Shown here piece after piece: positions 19,518 to 29,369 of a stretch of DNA of 30,243 nt. Made by a program: the position numbers and the translations under genes. Position 1 is the stretch's first letter; every line of letters begins with the position of its first letter. Below the pieces are notes generated by a model. The model worked only from the letters and a program-made list of their open reading frames with translations, ran no database searches and was not told where the DNA came from. Origin of the DNA: Plakobranchus ocellatus (taxonomy: Eukaryota; Mollusca; Gastropoda; Plakobranchidae); contig BLXT01000663.1 in the NCBI GenBank assembly GCA_019648995.1, positions 2,165,200 through 2,195,442 on the forward strand, read 5' to 3'.

Positions 19518-19629
19518 ATGGCTGACCATCAAACTTGGTCTGCTAGGTTTGATAGTACATCTTCTGCGAAGGTTTACGATGATATTATGGCTTCTACTCA
19601 AGAAAACATGAATTTTGATACAATGGATG
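19518..19629 (+). CDS. SREBF: SREBP coding exon 1
   Basis: 112 nt, 37 codons plus one base. Starts [11 protein letters not shown] and ends NFDTMD. Donor GTAAGT at 19630. The acidic residues begin the N-terminal activation domain. An upstream in-frame ATG at 19506 would add MKTT. Confidence 0.88.
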
Positions 19630-22600
19630 GTAAGTCTAATGCGAAATTAAATGAACAATATGTAGGACAAATTTAGGTAGGACCTAGATTTAGCCCTAAA
19701 GAGTTGACGAACTCTATGAGGGAAACTGGGTTCAACTTAACTGGAGTTCAAGACTGAGTGTCTTAATTTTTTTTATGAATCAAGCCTAATCTAAATTAGA
19801 TCACATAGATCTAGATCTTGATCAAAAATGTTTGATCCTACGCCAAGATCTAGATATATCGGTCAAAGATTCCATCTCTTTAGGCCCCTTCTAGAGCTAG
19901 AGTTCGATCTTCCTCCTGAAAGTTTAGGCCCAATTTTTATTTTAGCTATCTTATTTGGGAGGATTTCCACACCAGGGTCTTATTTTGTTGACTTGTACAT
20001 CAATTCAATGTATAATTTAAGTAACAAAATGAACGGTTGCCTTCGTTTAGACTGCAATCGTGAAGGGGATTGCTCTTGGGAAGTGTTGGGGAATCATTAA
20101 GGAAAAATAGTGGATTTCCACACAGGAGAACCATCATAAAATTTGGAGAAAAAAAAAGTCCTGTGTCTTTCCCCACTTAGTTTTCGGCTAGTTTTCCATA
20201 TTTTTGCACCTTTAGCCTTTAACTTGCTTTGATTTGATCATTTCCTAAATTTTTTTGTAGCTTATTATTTTACTGAAAAAAAGCAAATAGGCCTATCTGG
20301 CTTTTGGTTATAAAAACAAACTTACCTTATGTTTTCATCTGTGCTAAGAATGAATTCACACACCTATCTGGCACAAGCAAACCATCCCCTTCTTATAGGT
20401 TATCGAATTTCACTCTATATCATCCCATGACTACATCAATGCTATGTTTTTGTCTATATCGAAACGGCTAGGGATGTTACTTAACTCACCGGGCCCTGGT
20501 CATTTTTAGGCTCGCCTGTGCTTCAAAACTGGCCATTTCAGACAGTTTTTAAAAAATTCTAGTGCTATACTAAATTGTAGTGGAAGCTTCATTTTTACTG
20601 TGCATATTTTGATATTTCAGATTTTTTACGATTTTTTAAAAATACCATGCATTTTCCATTTTTGGAAAGCGTTCCCAGACAGCAGACACCCATAAAAAGC
20701 AGATCTAGAAAATCTATAATCTGAGAAAAGTATTACATTTGGAAATAAATTTTGTCACCGAAAATTAAAAATCATTTTATTGAAACTGGTTCTTTTGTCT
20801 AAATCTCAATCTATCTCACTGCTAATCATGAAAGTCTTTAATTTGACCGTTCACCTTCATGGGTCGTTGGCGTGTGAGCAGAGTAGATCTAGAATAACAG
20901 AAACCGGATATGACGATTTATTGCGTTATTAACGTAACTAGACCTAGATTTTTTACTCAAAATTCAAATGTACATTCTAGAAAGAAATTTCAAGCTCGGT
21001 TCCCTCCTAGAATCTCTAGATCTAGATCTAGTCTAAATTCTAAATCTAGATCTAAAGTTCGAGATAGGATGGGCACTTACGTTTGGGGACAAGATTTTAT
21101 GTTGAACAAAACTAATATTGTGGAAACGATTGGGAAAGGAAATAATTTTCATTTTCATCATCTTGATTCCAGCTCATATGGCTCAACATCACTCTATTCA
21201 GCAAACTCAAAACTATCAAATACATTGCACCGTGATTCGGCTTGTTTTGGTTGGAAACGAGTTCAGAATGACAGATCGAGCGGTTTGGGGATATCCGTCT
21301 TCAATCCTTTATTTTGAATACTAAAAATAGGAGAAACGCGGCAAATCGGGTATCACCTTAAAGCTCAGAAACTCACAAAAACAACAGAGAAAACCAGAAG
21401 TTTCTAAAACGTTAACGTACTTTAAAAAATTCGCAAAGCCATGCCGAAGATACTCAACATCAGGGTCCGGGCGCTACAAATAGCATGTCGATACTGTTCG
21501 ACACCAGGGCCCTGTAAGTTAAACAAGTCACCTGATTCAGGGTGACCAAGTAAAAATCAACCATTTTTTTAATGGAAGAAAGTGCATGTGGATATCTAAG
21601 AACCAAACCTGATAGAAAGTAGAAAGAGTTGGGATCAAAGTCTTAAAACTCATATTTATGTCTTAATATGATTATAACAGTAATGAGCTTTTGTGACACT
21701 TTATGATAGATATGAAAAATTTGAAAAAACATTATTTTGCGACCAAACGTTCTACGCCCTAACCTTGGCAATGACATGAAGCATGCAAATTAATTCATGA
21801 TACTCAGAATTTATTTTCAGGAAACGGTAATTTTAGGGTAGATGTATCATGTATTATAACCACTTTGATGTTACTATTGACAGTCCTTACCATTTGTGGT
21901 ACCAATATGAGTTACTAAGGCTTTTTATTCACATTTGGCCAGGATTGCGTTATTAGTTCTCAGTGTATATATTATGTGGTTTGTTCAGTTTAGAAAAATA
22001 ACTTGTCACTTTTTTTTTTTTGCAATTTAATTAGGTTATTTTTCATTTTGTCAAATAGTCACATCAAGGAGGACACAAACAGCTAATAATGTCTTTCAGC
22101 TTCATTCAGTTCTTTAATATTAGCCTTCCAAGCATTACTGGTATGCCACATTTGCTGGTGGTTCCCAGGTGTGAAATCCTTTTTTTTTTTTTTTTTGCAC
22201 TCAATATACAACATTCTAATGATGTTGCATGAGGCAAAGAAGTAGTTTAATGAGAAAAAGTATAACAGTTATGAAGTAATTGATCAATGTTTTTTCCATC
22301 CAATTACTTTTTTTGTACTGGTAGTGGGCTTTGTTTTGTAGGCTAAAAGAATATAGGCCTCTCATGATAAGCTTATCACAGAGATGGGCATTCTCCAGAT
22401 TTTTTTTTTCTTTCATACTTGCGACTAATTCAAGATTTTTGGGGGGGAGTTATGCCAATCTCTGTTATCAAAACAGATCTCTTAGTTAAATTGGCTTGAC
22501 ATACATTGATAAATTTAAAAGAAAGCTTTCTTTCTGATTGATGTAAAAATGAGGATAGATATTTATTAGTTTTTCATGTGTGTTTAGAGGCTCATAATGT

Positions 22601-25600
22601 GATTTTTTGATATTTTTTATTTCACACTCATTTAGATTTGGACATTGTCAAATACATCAATGGAGAACTTGGAGGTGACAATGATCCTTTCATTAACAGC
22701 CAAAATCTAGATCTAAGTCTTGGTTCTACTCTGGGACTGGAACTAGATCAAAACCTGGGATTCGATTCGTCATTCCCTCCAGATGGAGATCTCAACAAGT
22801 TCATTGTTTCCGATCAGCAGCTTGGCTGTGGAGATGGCACTTTGGACATCAAACAGGACCCAGAGCAGCTATCTACTTTTCAGTTTGATCCATCAATGGC
22901 ATCTCAAAGTGACTTGAACTTTTTGCAACAAGACTTGAAACCAGAAACATCTAGTCTTCCAAGAGACCTATCTGCTCTGCTGCAGCAAGAGATGAAGCAA
23001 GAGCTACAGCTACCTTTGCAACAAGAAGCTAATATAGTGCCATCAGCAGCATCTGCTCCGTTAGACTTGCTAAATGTTGGCCAGCTTTCTCAAACGGCAG
23101 CTTTGAAAACACTCTTAGAACTCAACAATGCTGCCGCCCAAGTCAAGAAAAATCAAGAGGTGACTTTATTTTTTTAAACTTAAATGTAGGGAGAAATTTT
23201 TTTGTAAATTTAGGCTTGTAATGTTAGTCCATATTGTAGTATAAAACATTTTGCTCTACATAGTTCATAACCAGTGGCCTTTTGATAATATTGAATAATC
23301 GTTTTGAAGATCAGTATTCATTTTGAAAAGATTATATCTCCAGTCTTGCCTCGGCTTTGATAAGATTGAAGTTGACTGAATTCATAGATATTTTTTTTTA
23401 TCAAGATGTAAGTAGTTATTCTGTTTTTAATATTTGTCATACAGTTTTTTTTACTGATTTTAAATTTCAGAATGGATGACTTTTTCAAAACAAATTGAAC
23501 ATTGTAACAAAAGCTGGCTAGAAAGCATTTTTATTTGATCCAGTTGAGATGTTCTGCCAGCATCCTCTGTCTTCATGTTTCATTCACTGTTTTTGTTTCT
23601 TCATCTCTCAGACTTCAAGATTGTTAGCTGTGCAACAACAGTTACGAAAACGCCAACAGCTTCAACAATTAGCTGCTGCTCAGCAGGTATGCCAGACATT
23701 TTTTTATGAAACTTTTATTATTCTGTATTTGTGCAGCAGTCGTACAAATATCAAGTGAAACTGACTCAGTTTAATTGGACAATTTCTTCCATTTCCTAAC
23801 CCATAGATAACCCTTAGAATGACTATTTAAAGTTTTAATTATTGAGAAGCTGGTTTGTTATAAACCTATGGCATCTAAATTTTACCAGAGTTAGCAAGGA
23901 CTGCAATTTAATATTTTTTTTTTTTATGTCTACAGCTTCAGTCTTTGAAAGTAAATGATATTGAACCCAATCAGCAGACACTATTCAAAGCCATTTTAGG
24001 TTGTGATCTAAGAAAATAAAATTACAAGTGTGCAAAATTGTAACATATTTAGGCCTAACCTTTTCATCAATTATTTACTTTTAAAGGAAGAGAAAATGTC
24101 CCTGGATTTCATTGAGACAAATTTTGAGCTATAACAATTACATCCATGCCAAAAAAAATTGATTTCATTATTTCAAACAGCAGCTGAGAGTGCAAGCAGC
24201 TGCAGCTGCACCAGTGGCCTCTGGTATGCAAGGAACCACTACTGCAGCCAAACTAGGTTGTCACCAGCTTAAAGTCATTTTACAGAAACCATCAGGAGTC
24301 ACTTTGGCTGGACAAGGAGTGGCTCCTGTCAGTATTCAACCTCAGGTAAGCAATAGCTTTCTCTCTTTCACTTTTCCTCTCAATCTTAGTTTTTTTTTCT
24401 GCTTTCTTTTTCCTTCCCCCTCTCCTCAAGTGCAACTGTCTACACATAATTATTTTAAAATGTTTATGTGAGGGGTTTGGAGTTGTGTAAAGCCAAATAA
24501 GTATTGAATAATCCTGAACAAGAAAACCTGTTTTTCAACAGATCCACCATTACTAAAATTTCCTAAATCTCGTTTTTCTACAAAATAAATATATTTGGCT
24601 GGTGTTTTACAACTACAAGTGAAGAAACCTATTACACAATTATGTAAACTTCCTGGGACCATCTAAGCATATAAATTGTAAGTTATAATGCATGAATTCA
24701 GTGTAAATTCAAATCAACTCAACTTTTTTTTTACTCAGTTTAAAATTGTGTGTTTTAACTCCTGCAGCAGCAACAGCAGCAACCTCAGCAATCTATTCAA
24801 GTTATGGCAGGGCAGCAAATGGTCCAGTCTTTTCAGGTAAAATTCTTTTAGCAGCTGGTGACATTTTTCATTCTAATGTTATTTGTCAGTCCTTTCTTTT
24901 TTGAAAGTTTTTTTTTTTTTTTTTTTCATACCTCTGTGTCCAAAAGAACAATTCCTTTTGAAGTCTACTTTTTGTTCTTTTTCTGGTTCATCTTGATTGA
25001 TATGCTTTATTTCAATAGTTACAATTTTTCCTGTTTCTCTATGCCTTTTTTTCAGTACTGTTGATTTTTCTTTTGTAGTTTAATTTTATTGTGGGAGCAA
25101 ATGCACAGAATTGTGTATCTTGTTTTACAAAAAAACTGACATATTTTTACTTGTGTGTGTGTTTGTCTCACTTAGGTACAGGCATCAGTTCCACAGCAGC
25201 AGCAACAGCCAGTTACTTTGGCTCAACCTGCATCATCGACACAAGCTGTGAACCAGCTAAATCTGCAACAACTACAACAGGTACTTGGAATGTTTTCTTT
25301 TAAGTTTGTTGATGCCTTGCCTGAGAAAACCTATCATAAAGGTTGCCGTATTTCTGCCGATTTGAATCTCTTTTTTGAAGTGTAGAAAACTATTTTGAAA
25401 CTTTTTTTTTAAATATATATATTTAAATTGAAAAAAAGATTTGTTTTAACATTTTACTCCTAAAGCAAAAATTGTTTAGTTACTAATGGAAAGTTCAAAA
25501 TACCTATGATATTTGCTTTCAAGATGACTTTTTAAAATTCTTTTTGTATAGCACCTTTATTATGGTTTGCACCATTTTTGTTTTTGTTTTTTTTGTTTTT

Positions 25601-28600
25601 TTTATTCTGTTACCTTTTTAATCACCCCCATAGCACACCCTGGGTGTTATAATTAGTTGTTTTAATTTTTTTAGAAAAGTTCGGAGCCATCTTTTGGCTT
25701 TTTACTGTCATTCAGTTTTCTGTACCATCCTTTTTTCGTATTTAAAATTGTATATCAGAGAATTCTCTACATTGAAATTTTTAATGTTGCCATCAACCTG
25801 GGAGAACTGCATTGAGACAATAAATTTATTTTGATATAGACATTTTCACAAGACTTGCAGATTGTAATGTGACCTGATTTTTTCACATCAAAATGGTCAA
25901 AAGTAAGGGGTGAATTAGATGGAGAAATCTTAAATTACAAATTGTGCAAGATGGACAATCAAACTGATGGCTACACTATGTTTAACAGAGTTATTGTTTA
26001 CGTGAGCATAATAATTTGAAAAAGGAAAAGATAAATTTTGATGTTTTTTATACCTTATTTTAGGTATTGGAGACAAAGGAGTGGCTGAATTTTTATTTTT
26101 CTTAATTGAAATGTAAATCTTTGCACTTCCTTGAACTCATATAGCACACTATGCTAACTTATTGTGTATCTGAATCAGCTCTTGCTGCAACAGGTCGTCA
26201 AAGTATCCCAGTCATCTGAACAACAGCAGCAGCCACAGCAGCAACAGCAGCTGCTTAACACCAGTGCAAATATCATTACCCTCAGCTCGAATCCAACCCC
26301 TCAAAATACCATTAGCACATCCAGCACTACCCCTTTACAGACACTTGTCACCAGTGGCAATACCATTCTCACCACCAGCATCCCCTTACAGGTCAGCATT
26401 TTAATCATTACAGTTTTCATTACATGAATTGCACTAGAGTTACAGCTTTTAACACTTTGCCAACCTTTGCACTCTTAATCATAATTTCAAATGGGACTAT
26501 GAAAAGGAAGGGCAAGTAAGTAAGTCTGAAATGAAAATAAATTTTAAAGGAGAGATTTTAAAATCTCGCCTTTGCATGAAGGTTTAGACTGTTATTGTTT
26601 TAATAGTGTGGTACTGGTACCTGACTTTTATGCTTTCTAATGCACTCCTTTACACCTTTGTTGCAATTTTTTTTTTTGAGTTTCCAATTTGCAAAAAGAT
26701 AATGAAAATTATAAGTGTTACCAAATACTTTTTTTTTTATCTGCATCAAATAATGTTTGGAATTTTTTCAGCTGCTTAAAACGATGAGTTTAATTGATAT
26801 ATATCTCTTTTAGATTTAGTTTTCAGGCATGGGAATTGTCCGTGGAAGCACGGGCTCGTGTGGAACGTAATGAAATTCTGTGCAGAAATTTTGATTAGTC
26901 TGTTGAAAAAATCTCGAGGGAGGAAAAAAAAAAATTTCTAGTGAAAAATGGGTTTTTAAACATTTTATATATTAGAAAATTCTTCTGCTAGCTGGGAGGA
27001 GAGGACTGCAAAATGCTTTAAATTTGTGAAGAATTGCCTGGGCCCCCAGGCAGCCCCTAGACACGGGCCTGGTTTTTTGCATTCTTTCACATAAGCAATT
27101 CCCATGCCTGGATTTTTATCAGGATAGACACACTGATTTGTTTTCTTCCAACATGTTTTACACATTGCATTTTGAAAATGAACAACAAAAAATAGTAAAA
27201 TTATCAAATCAGAGGCATTTAAAAATAGGGAAAATCATGTTCTTTCGTGTGATGTATAACATAACTCAAGTATTTTTATTCAGATAAAAAAAAACATCAC
27301 TATTGCCTATTTTCAACTCTAGCTGATGTCACGATCTCATCTTAATGTCTAAATATTGGTGTTGACTGCAGATTTAATTCAGTAGAATGGTAATCATCAA
27401 AAAGGAAGAAAAAATTAACTCTTTAGGTCCGGATTTTTTTTCCACATCTGGACGGAGCCTTCTCCCTCTGCCTCTTTTCCTCTTTTCTTTCATATAGTTA
27501 GCGGCCGCTCGGTCATCCGTATCGTTCCGTCGGCCGCTCGGAGTTATTGTGTTAAGTCGAACTCAAATCTTAAGCAAACTCAACACATTAAACTGCAAAT
27601 GGAGCTAAAATATTGAAAGGAAACAAAATCTAATTTGAAGGTGTTCGAATATGCTTGATTGTTGCTGATCTGTAATTTTATAAGTGATGAAACACCAGGC
27701 TAATTGGTGATTTGATCTAATGCACTGATAGGACATACAGTAAATAAGGGGTCAACAATTAATACCATTGCACCACATAATCAAATTTTTTGCTGCTATT
27801 AAGTCATGGGTTAAGTGCATACTAGAGAGCATTTTTCATGAGTGTCAGTGGATGTGAAACAATGTGAGAGCTAGATCAAAACAAGAGAACTGTTTCATTT
27901 ATGGTAGCAAAAGCAAAGTATCACATTTTTTTTTTTTTTTCCAATTTTGAAAGTTTTTAAGTTGTTTTTTTTTTCTTTCAGGTTGTAGATGGAGACAAAA
28001 TGCCCATCAACCGTCTAACTTCCGCCCCAAAATTAAAATGTAAAGGCGAAAAGAGAACAGCTCACAATGCCATTGAGAAGCGGTACAGGCTCAGTATCAA
28101 TGATAAAATTGTGGAGTTAAAGAATCTCGTTGCCGGAGAAGAGGCAAAAGTAAGTATTTGAAATATATGCGAGATCGACAGGTGGTTCTTTTTTTTTTTT
28201 TTAATTTTTATGGGGGGGTACAACAAAATACTCATTCTGTGAGATTTAAAAAAAAAAAAAATTGATTGAAGGTGATAATAAGAGAGGGAGGAGGGAATAT
28301 GATGTCTTAAGTATGTAACTAAAATTACAATTCTTTCACTCCCCAGTTAAACAAGTCCTCCATTCTGAGAAAAGCCATTGACATGATCCGGCATTTTCAG
28401 AGAGATAACAACAAACTTAGGCAAGAAAATGCACGGCTTAGGATGGACTTGAAAAAGCACAGTAAGTTTTATGTTTCGATTTCCAACTTTCACTCAAGCG
28501 AAATGGAAAAAAAAATGTTTTTCAACTACATGTTGTCTACATCAATTCTATACAAAGATGCTTAGTGAATAGAATCTATTAATGTCTTTCAATTACATAT

Positions 28601-29369
28601 TGCTTTTGTCAATTCTATATAAGATGCTTAGTGAGTAGAATCTATAAATTTTTAAAATTTACTGTTCTTTTGATTTAAATTCATGATCACTTCCTGTCTT
28701 CAGATATCGTTCCTGAGGTTGACACTGTAAATCCATCTATGACACCCCCGTACTCTGACCAGTCTTCTCCAGCGAATAGCCCCTCATCAGATGATGCTGT
28801 AGACAGTCCTCCTCCAAGTGATATGTGTAAGAACCATAAAGTCAGGATATTTCATTGTCTTAATTCTGATTTTTCTTGTCAAGCTTTTCAACTAAATCTT
28901 TTTTTTTTTTTTTTAATCTGCAGCAAAAGGTTACAAACAAAATTGTTGCTTTTAAAAATCAGTACTGAGGGTTTGTTTTTCAGATCAGATTAATTATGTT
29001 GTAAATGCTAGAAACAGAGGTATGGGTTCTTTTAATGTTGTTGCTGAAACTTAAATTTTTTTGTCTATTCACTTTTAATAACTTAATAATGTCTCTTTTT
29101 TGTCACTCACTCCCCCCTGTAGTTCAGCAATAAATTACAGGTTTTAATTTTTTTTTTTTTCATTCATCCGTTTCCAGACACATCTTCAGAAGAAACTGTC
29201 TTCACCAACCAGACAGGCATGCTGGACAGATCACGCATGTTTTTGTGCATGTTTATGTTCTGTGTACTCGTCTTCAATCCATTCAACTACTTTTTTGGGA
29301 CAAGTGATGGAACTGGTCATCTTTCGGCTGGACATCATAGTTCCAGGACACTTCTGTCTGATAAAGAAG
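19518..29369 (+). CDS. SREBF: Sterol regulatory element-binding protein (SREBP), N-terminal two-thirds; gene continues right of window
   Basis: Join of 19518-19629, 22636-23159, 23612-23686, 24181-24345, 24768-24836, 25176-25280, 26179-26391, 27982-28149, 28347-28461, 28704-28826 and 29178 to about 29369, giving roughly 620 residues. All introns have GT/AG borders and the phases agree. Order: acidic N-terminus (1-100; [13 protein letters not shown] near 34-46); Gln-rich activation region (about 200-375); bHLH (about 442-495) with [14 protein letters not shown], whose Tyr456 replaces the usual bHLH Arg and gives SREBPs their SRE/E-box dual specificity; leucine zipper to about 515; Ser/Pro-rich linker; first membrane helix (about 577-596) preceded by DRSR, with Leu-Cys (579-580) for S2P and an Asn-Pro (590-591) inside the helix; luminal RTLL (613-616) matching the S1P RXXL site. 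Known role: an ER-membrane transcription factor escorted by SCAP, cleaved in the Golgi, then activating lipid-synthesis genes. Helix 2 and the regulatory domain are outside the window. Start: ATG 19518 has a strong ACCATGG context; ATG 19506, four codons upstream in frame, is the alternative. Confidence 0.95.
19630..22635 (+). other. SREBP intron 1 (3.0 kb)
   Basis: Longest intron in the window. Contains clustered TCTAGATCTAG words (19808-19818, 19846-19855, 20885-20893, 21014-21056), T runs and a C-rich ACCAGGGCCCTG patch near 21500. Open frames at 19828-20100 and 20910-21317 arise partly from those repeated words and show no family resemblance. SREBP-1a/1c-type alternative first exons could lie here, but I cannot identify one. 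Confidence 0.8.
22636..23159 (+). CDS. SREBF: SREBP coding exon 2
   Basis: 524 nt after acceptor CTCATTTAG, with donor GTGACT at 23160. Encodes [14 protein letters not shown], a Gly/Asp/Leu-rich acidic stretch, a Gln/Leu-rich segment ([17 protein letters not shown]) and the segment ending VKKNQE. Ends on a codon boundary. The donor is weaker than the others (GTGACT). Confidence 0.9.
23612..23686 (+). CDS. SREBF: SREBP coding exon 3
   Basis: 75 nt, 25 codons, phase 0 at both ends, acceptor TCTCTCAG, donor GTATGC. Encodes a Gln-rich helix-like segment ([17 protein letters not shown]). Confidence 0.85.
23936..23950 (+). other. Candidate 15-nt microexon of SREBP (LQSLK)
   Basis: A very strong acceptor (T-rich tract ending TCTACAG at 23935) is followed by CTTCAGTCTTTGAAA and a GTAAAT donor-like word at 23951. 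It is phase 0 and would insert LQSLK into the Gln/Leu-rich region. Alternatively, reading through without a donor gives 28 codons and then a TAA (an alternative end). Confidence 0.35.
24181..24345 (+). CDS. SREBF: SREBP coding exon 4
   Basis: 165 nt, 55 codons, phase 0 at both ends. Acceptor TTTCAAACAG then CAGCTG; a NAGNAG arrangement (ACAGCAG) could let splicing skip one Gln. Donor GTAAGC. Encodes [15 protein letters not shown] and a Leu/Gln/Gly segment ending SIQPQ. Confidence 0.88.
24768..24836 (+). CDS. SREBF: SREBP coding exon 5
   Basis: 69 nt, 23 codons, phase 0. Acceptor AACTCCTGCAG, donor GTAAAA. Encodes [17 protein letters not shown] and onwards to QSFQ. Another NAGNAG site (GCAGCAG) could vary the number of Gln residues. 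Confidence 0.87.
25176..25280 (+). CDS. SREBF: SREBP coding exon 6
   Basis: 105 nt, 35 codons, phase 0. Acceptor GTCTCACTTAG, donor GTACTT. Encodes [17 protein letters not shown] and then [10 protein letters not shown], continuing the Gln-rich activation region. Confidence 0.87.
25281..26178 (+). other. SREBP intron 6
   Basis: 898-nt AT-rich intron with T runs. A TGCTAAC branch-point-like word at about 26151-26157 precedes the acceptor of exon 7. No other element was seen. Confidence 0.8.
26179..26391 (+). CDS. SREBF: SREBP coding exon 7
   Basis: 213 nt, 71 codons, phase 0. The acceptor (GAATCAG) has a poor pyrimidine tract but a good branch-point word about 22 nt upstream; CTGCAACAG at 26193 is an alternative acceptor that would drop five residues. 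Encodes [14 protein letters not shown], a Gln run, and a Ser/Thr/Asn-rich segment ending TTSIPLQ. Donor GTCAGC. Confidence 0.86.
26824..27110. mobile_element. 287-bp element with perfect 15-bp terminal inverted repeats (non-autonomous DNA transposon-like)
   Basis: CAGGCATGGGAATTG at 26824-26838 is the exact reverse complement of CAATTCCCATGCCTG at 27096-27110. The interior is slightly GC-richer than the intron (GGGCCCCCAGGCAGCC, ACGGGCCTGG). An 80-codon minus-strand frame overlapping it (26965-27207) has a Cys-rich start and a Gly/Pro-rich middle but extends beyond the element and is not credible as a protein. I could not find a matching target-site duplication; the ends and size are compatible with a hAT- or similar-type MITE. 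Confidence 0.7.
27415..27547 (-). mobile_element. GGCCGC-bearing short interspersed repeat, copy B
   Basis: Inverted relative to copy A at 6061-6209, with ends TTAACTC and GAGTTAT. It lacks the two 13-nt GC-rich expansions of copy A and has a few extra bases in the purine-rich middle. Located in SREBP intron 7. Confidence 0.8.
27982..28149 (+). CDS. SREBF: SREBP coding exon 8 (basic region, helix 1 and start of loop)
   Basis: 168 nt, 56 codons, phase 0. Strong acceptor (TTTCTTTCAG), donor GTAAGT. Encodes the linker [17 protein letters not shown] followed by [18 protein letters not shown] and [14 protein letters not shown]. The Tyr of EKRYR is diagnostic of SREBPs. Confidence 0.97.
28150..28346 (+). 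other. SREBP intron 8
   Basis: 197 nt with T and A runs. Nothing else was seen. Confidence 0.9.
28347..28461 (+). CDS. SREBF: SREBP coding exon 9 (helix 2 and leucine zipper)
   Basis: 115 nt after CACTCCCCAG, with donor GTAAGT. Encodes [18 protein letters not shown] and [17 protein letters not shown]: helix 2 and the zipper heptads, closely following the vertebrate LNKSAVLRKAIDYI-type sequence. Confidence 0.97.
28521..28647. repeat. Tandem duplication in SREBP intron 9, about 67-bp period
   Basis: Copy 1 28521-28580 and copy 2 28588-28647 share TTCAAYTACATRTTG, TCAATTCTATA, AGATGCTTAGTGARTAGAAT and CTAT. The copies are moderately diverged. Confidence 0.85.
28704..28826 (+). CDS. SREBF: SREBP coding exon 10 (Ser/Pro-rich linker)
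   Basis: 123 nt after CCTGTCTTCAG, with donor GTAAGA at 28827. Encodes [18 protein letters not shown] and [21 protein letters not shown]. The TPP, SSP and NSP motifs resemble the phosphorylation-rich linker between zipper and membrane in other SREBPs. It ends one base into a Tyr codon. Confidence 0.93.
28984..29019 (+). CDS. Candidate 36-nt cassette exon of SREBP
   Basis: Bounded by a T-rich acceptor (GGTTTGTTTTTCAG ending at 28983) and a GTATGG donor at 29020. It is 36 nt and accepts and returns the same phase (1), so it can be included or skipped without a frame change. Inclusion adds about 12 residues ([12 protein letters not shown] followed by Asp instead of Tyr) just before the membrane segment. 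Confidence 0.45.
29178..29369 (+). CDS. SREBF: SREBP coding exon 11 (first transmembrane helix and luminal loop); 3' end uncertain
   Basis: Acceptor CCGTTTCCAG ends at 29177. Encodes [18 protein letters not shown], the hydrophobic helix [19 protein letters not shown], and a loop with [14 protein letters not shown] and Leu-Cys match the S2P site, the in-helix Asn-Pro is the feature S2P needs, and RTLL fits the S1P RXXL motif. Possible donors are GTACAG at 29370 or GTCAGT at 29375; without splicing the frame runs to TGA at 29477-29479. Confidence 0.88.

Larger units (their letters stand above)
26392..27981 (+). other. SREBP intron 7 (1.6 kb) carrying two repeat elements
   Basis: Contains the 287-bp inverted-repeat element (26824-27110) and copy B of the GGCCGC repeat (27415-27547). 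No coding exon was recognised between them. Confidence 0.85.

Noticed and set aside
20910-21317. 135-codon frame in SREBP intron 1 with Arg/Ser repeats
   Set aside because: The RSRS pattern comes from repeated TCTAGATCTAGA words; no splice sites link it to SREBP in phase.
25621-25631. ATCACCCCCA resembling a sterol regulatory element in SREBP intron 6
   Set aside because: A single imperfect word deep in an intron with no CCAAT box nearby; chance is the simpler explanation.
26064-26108. Acceptor-like TTATTTTAG followed by a short phase-0 frame ([10 protein letters not shown]) in SREBP intron 6
   Set aside because: The frame meets a stop after 13 codons, there is no donor, and the join from exon 6 to exon 7 is already in frame.
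26965-27207. 80-codon minus-strand frame with [11 protein letters not shown]
   Set aside because: It crosses the edge of the 287-bp inverted-repeat element in an SREBP intron; no domain is complete.
28925-28962. Acceptor-like AATCTGCAG in SREBP intron 10
   Set aside because: Joined to exon 10 it reaches a stop after about ten codons, and it is followed by a better acceptor at 28983.
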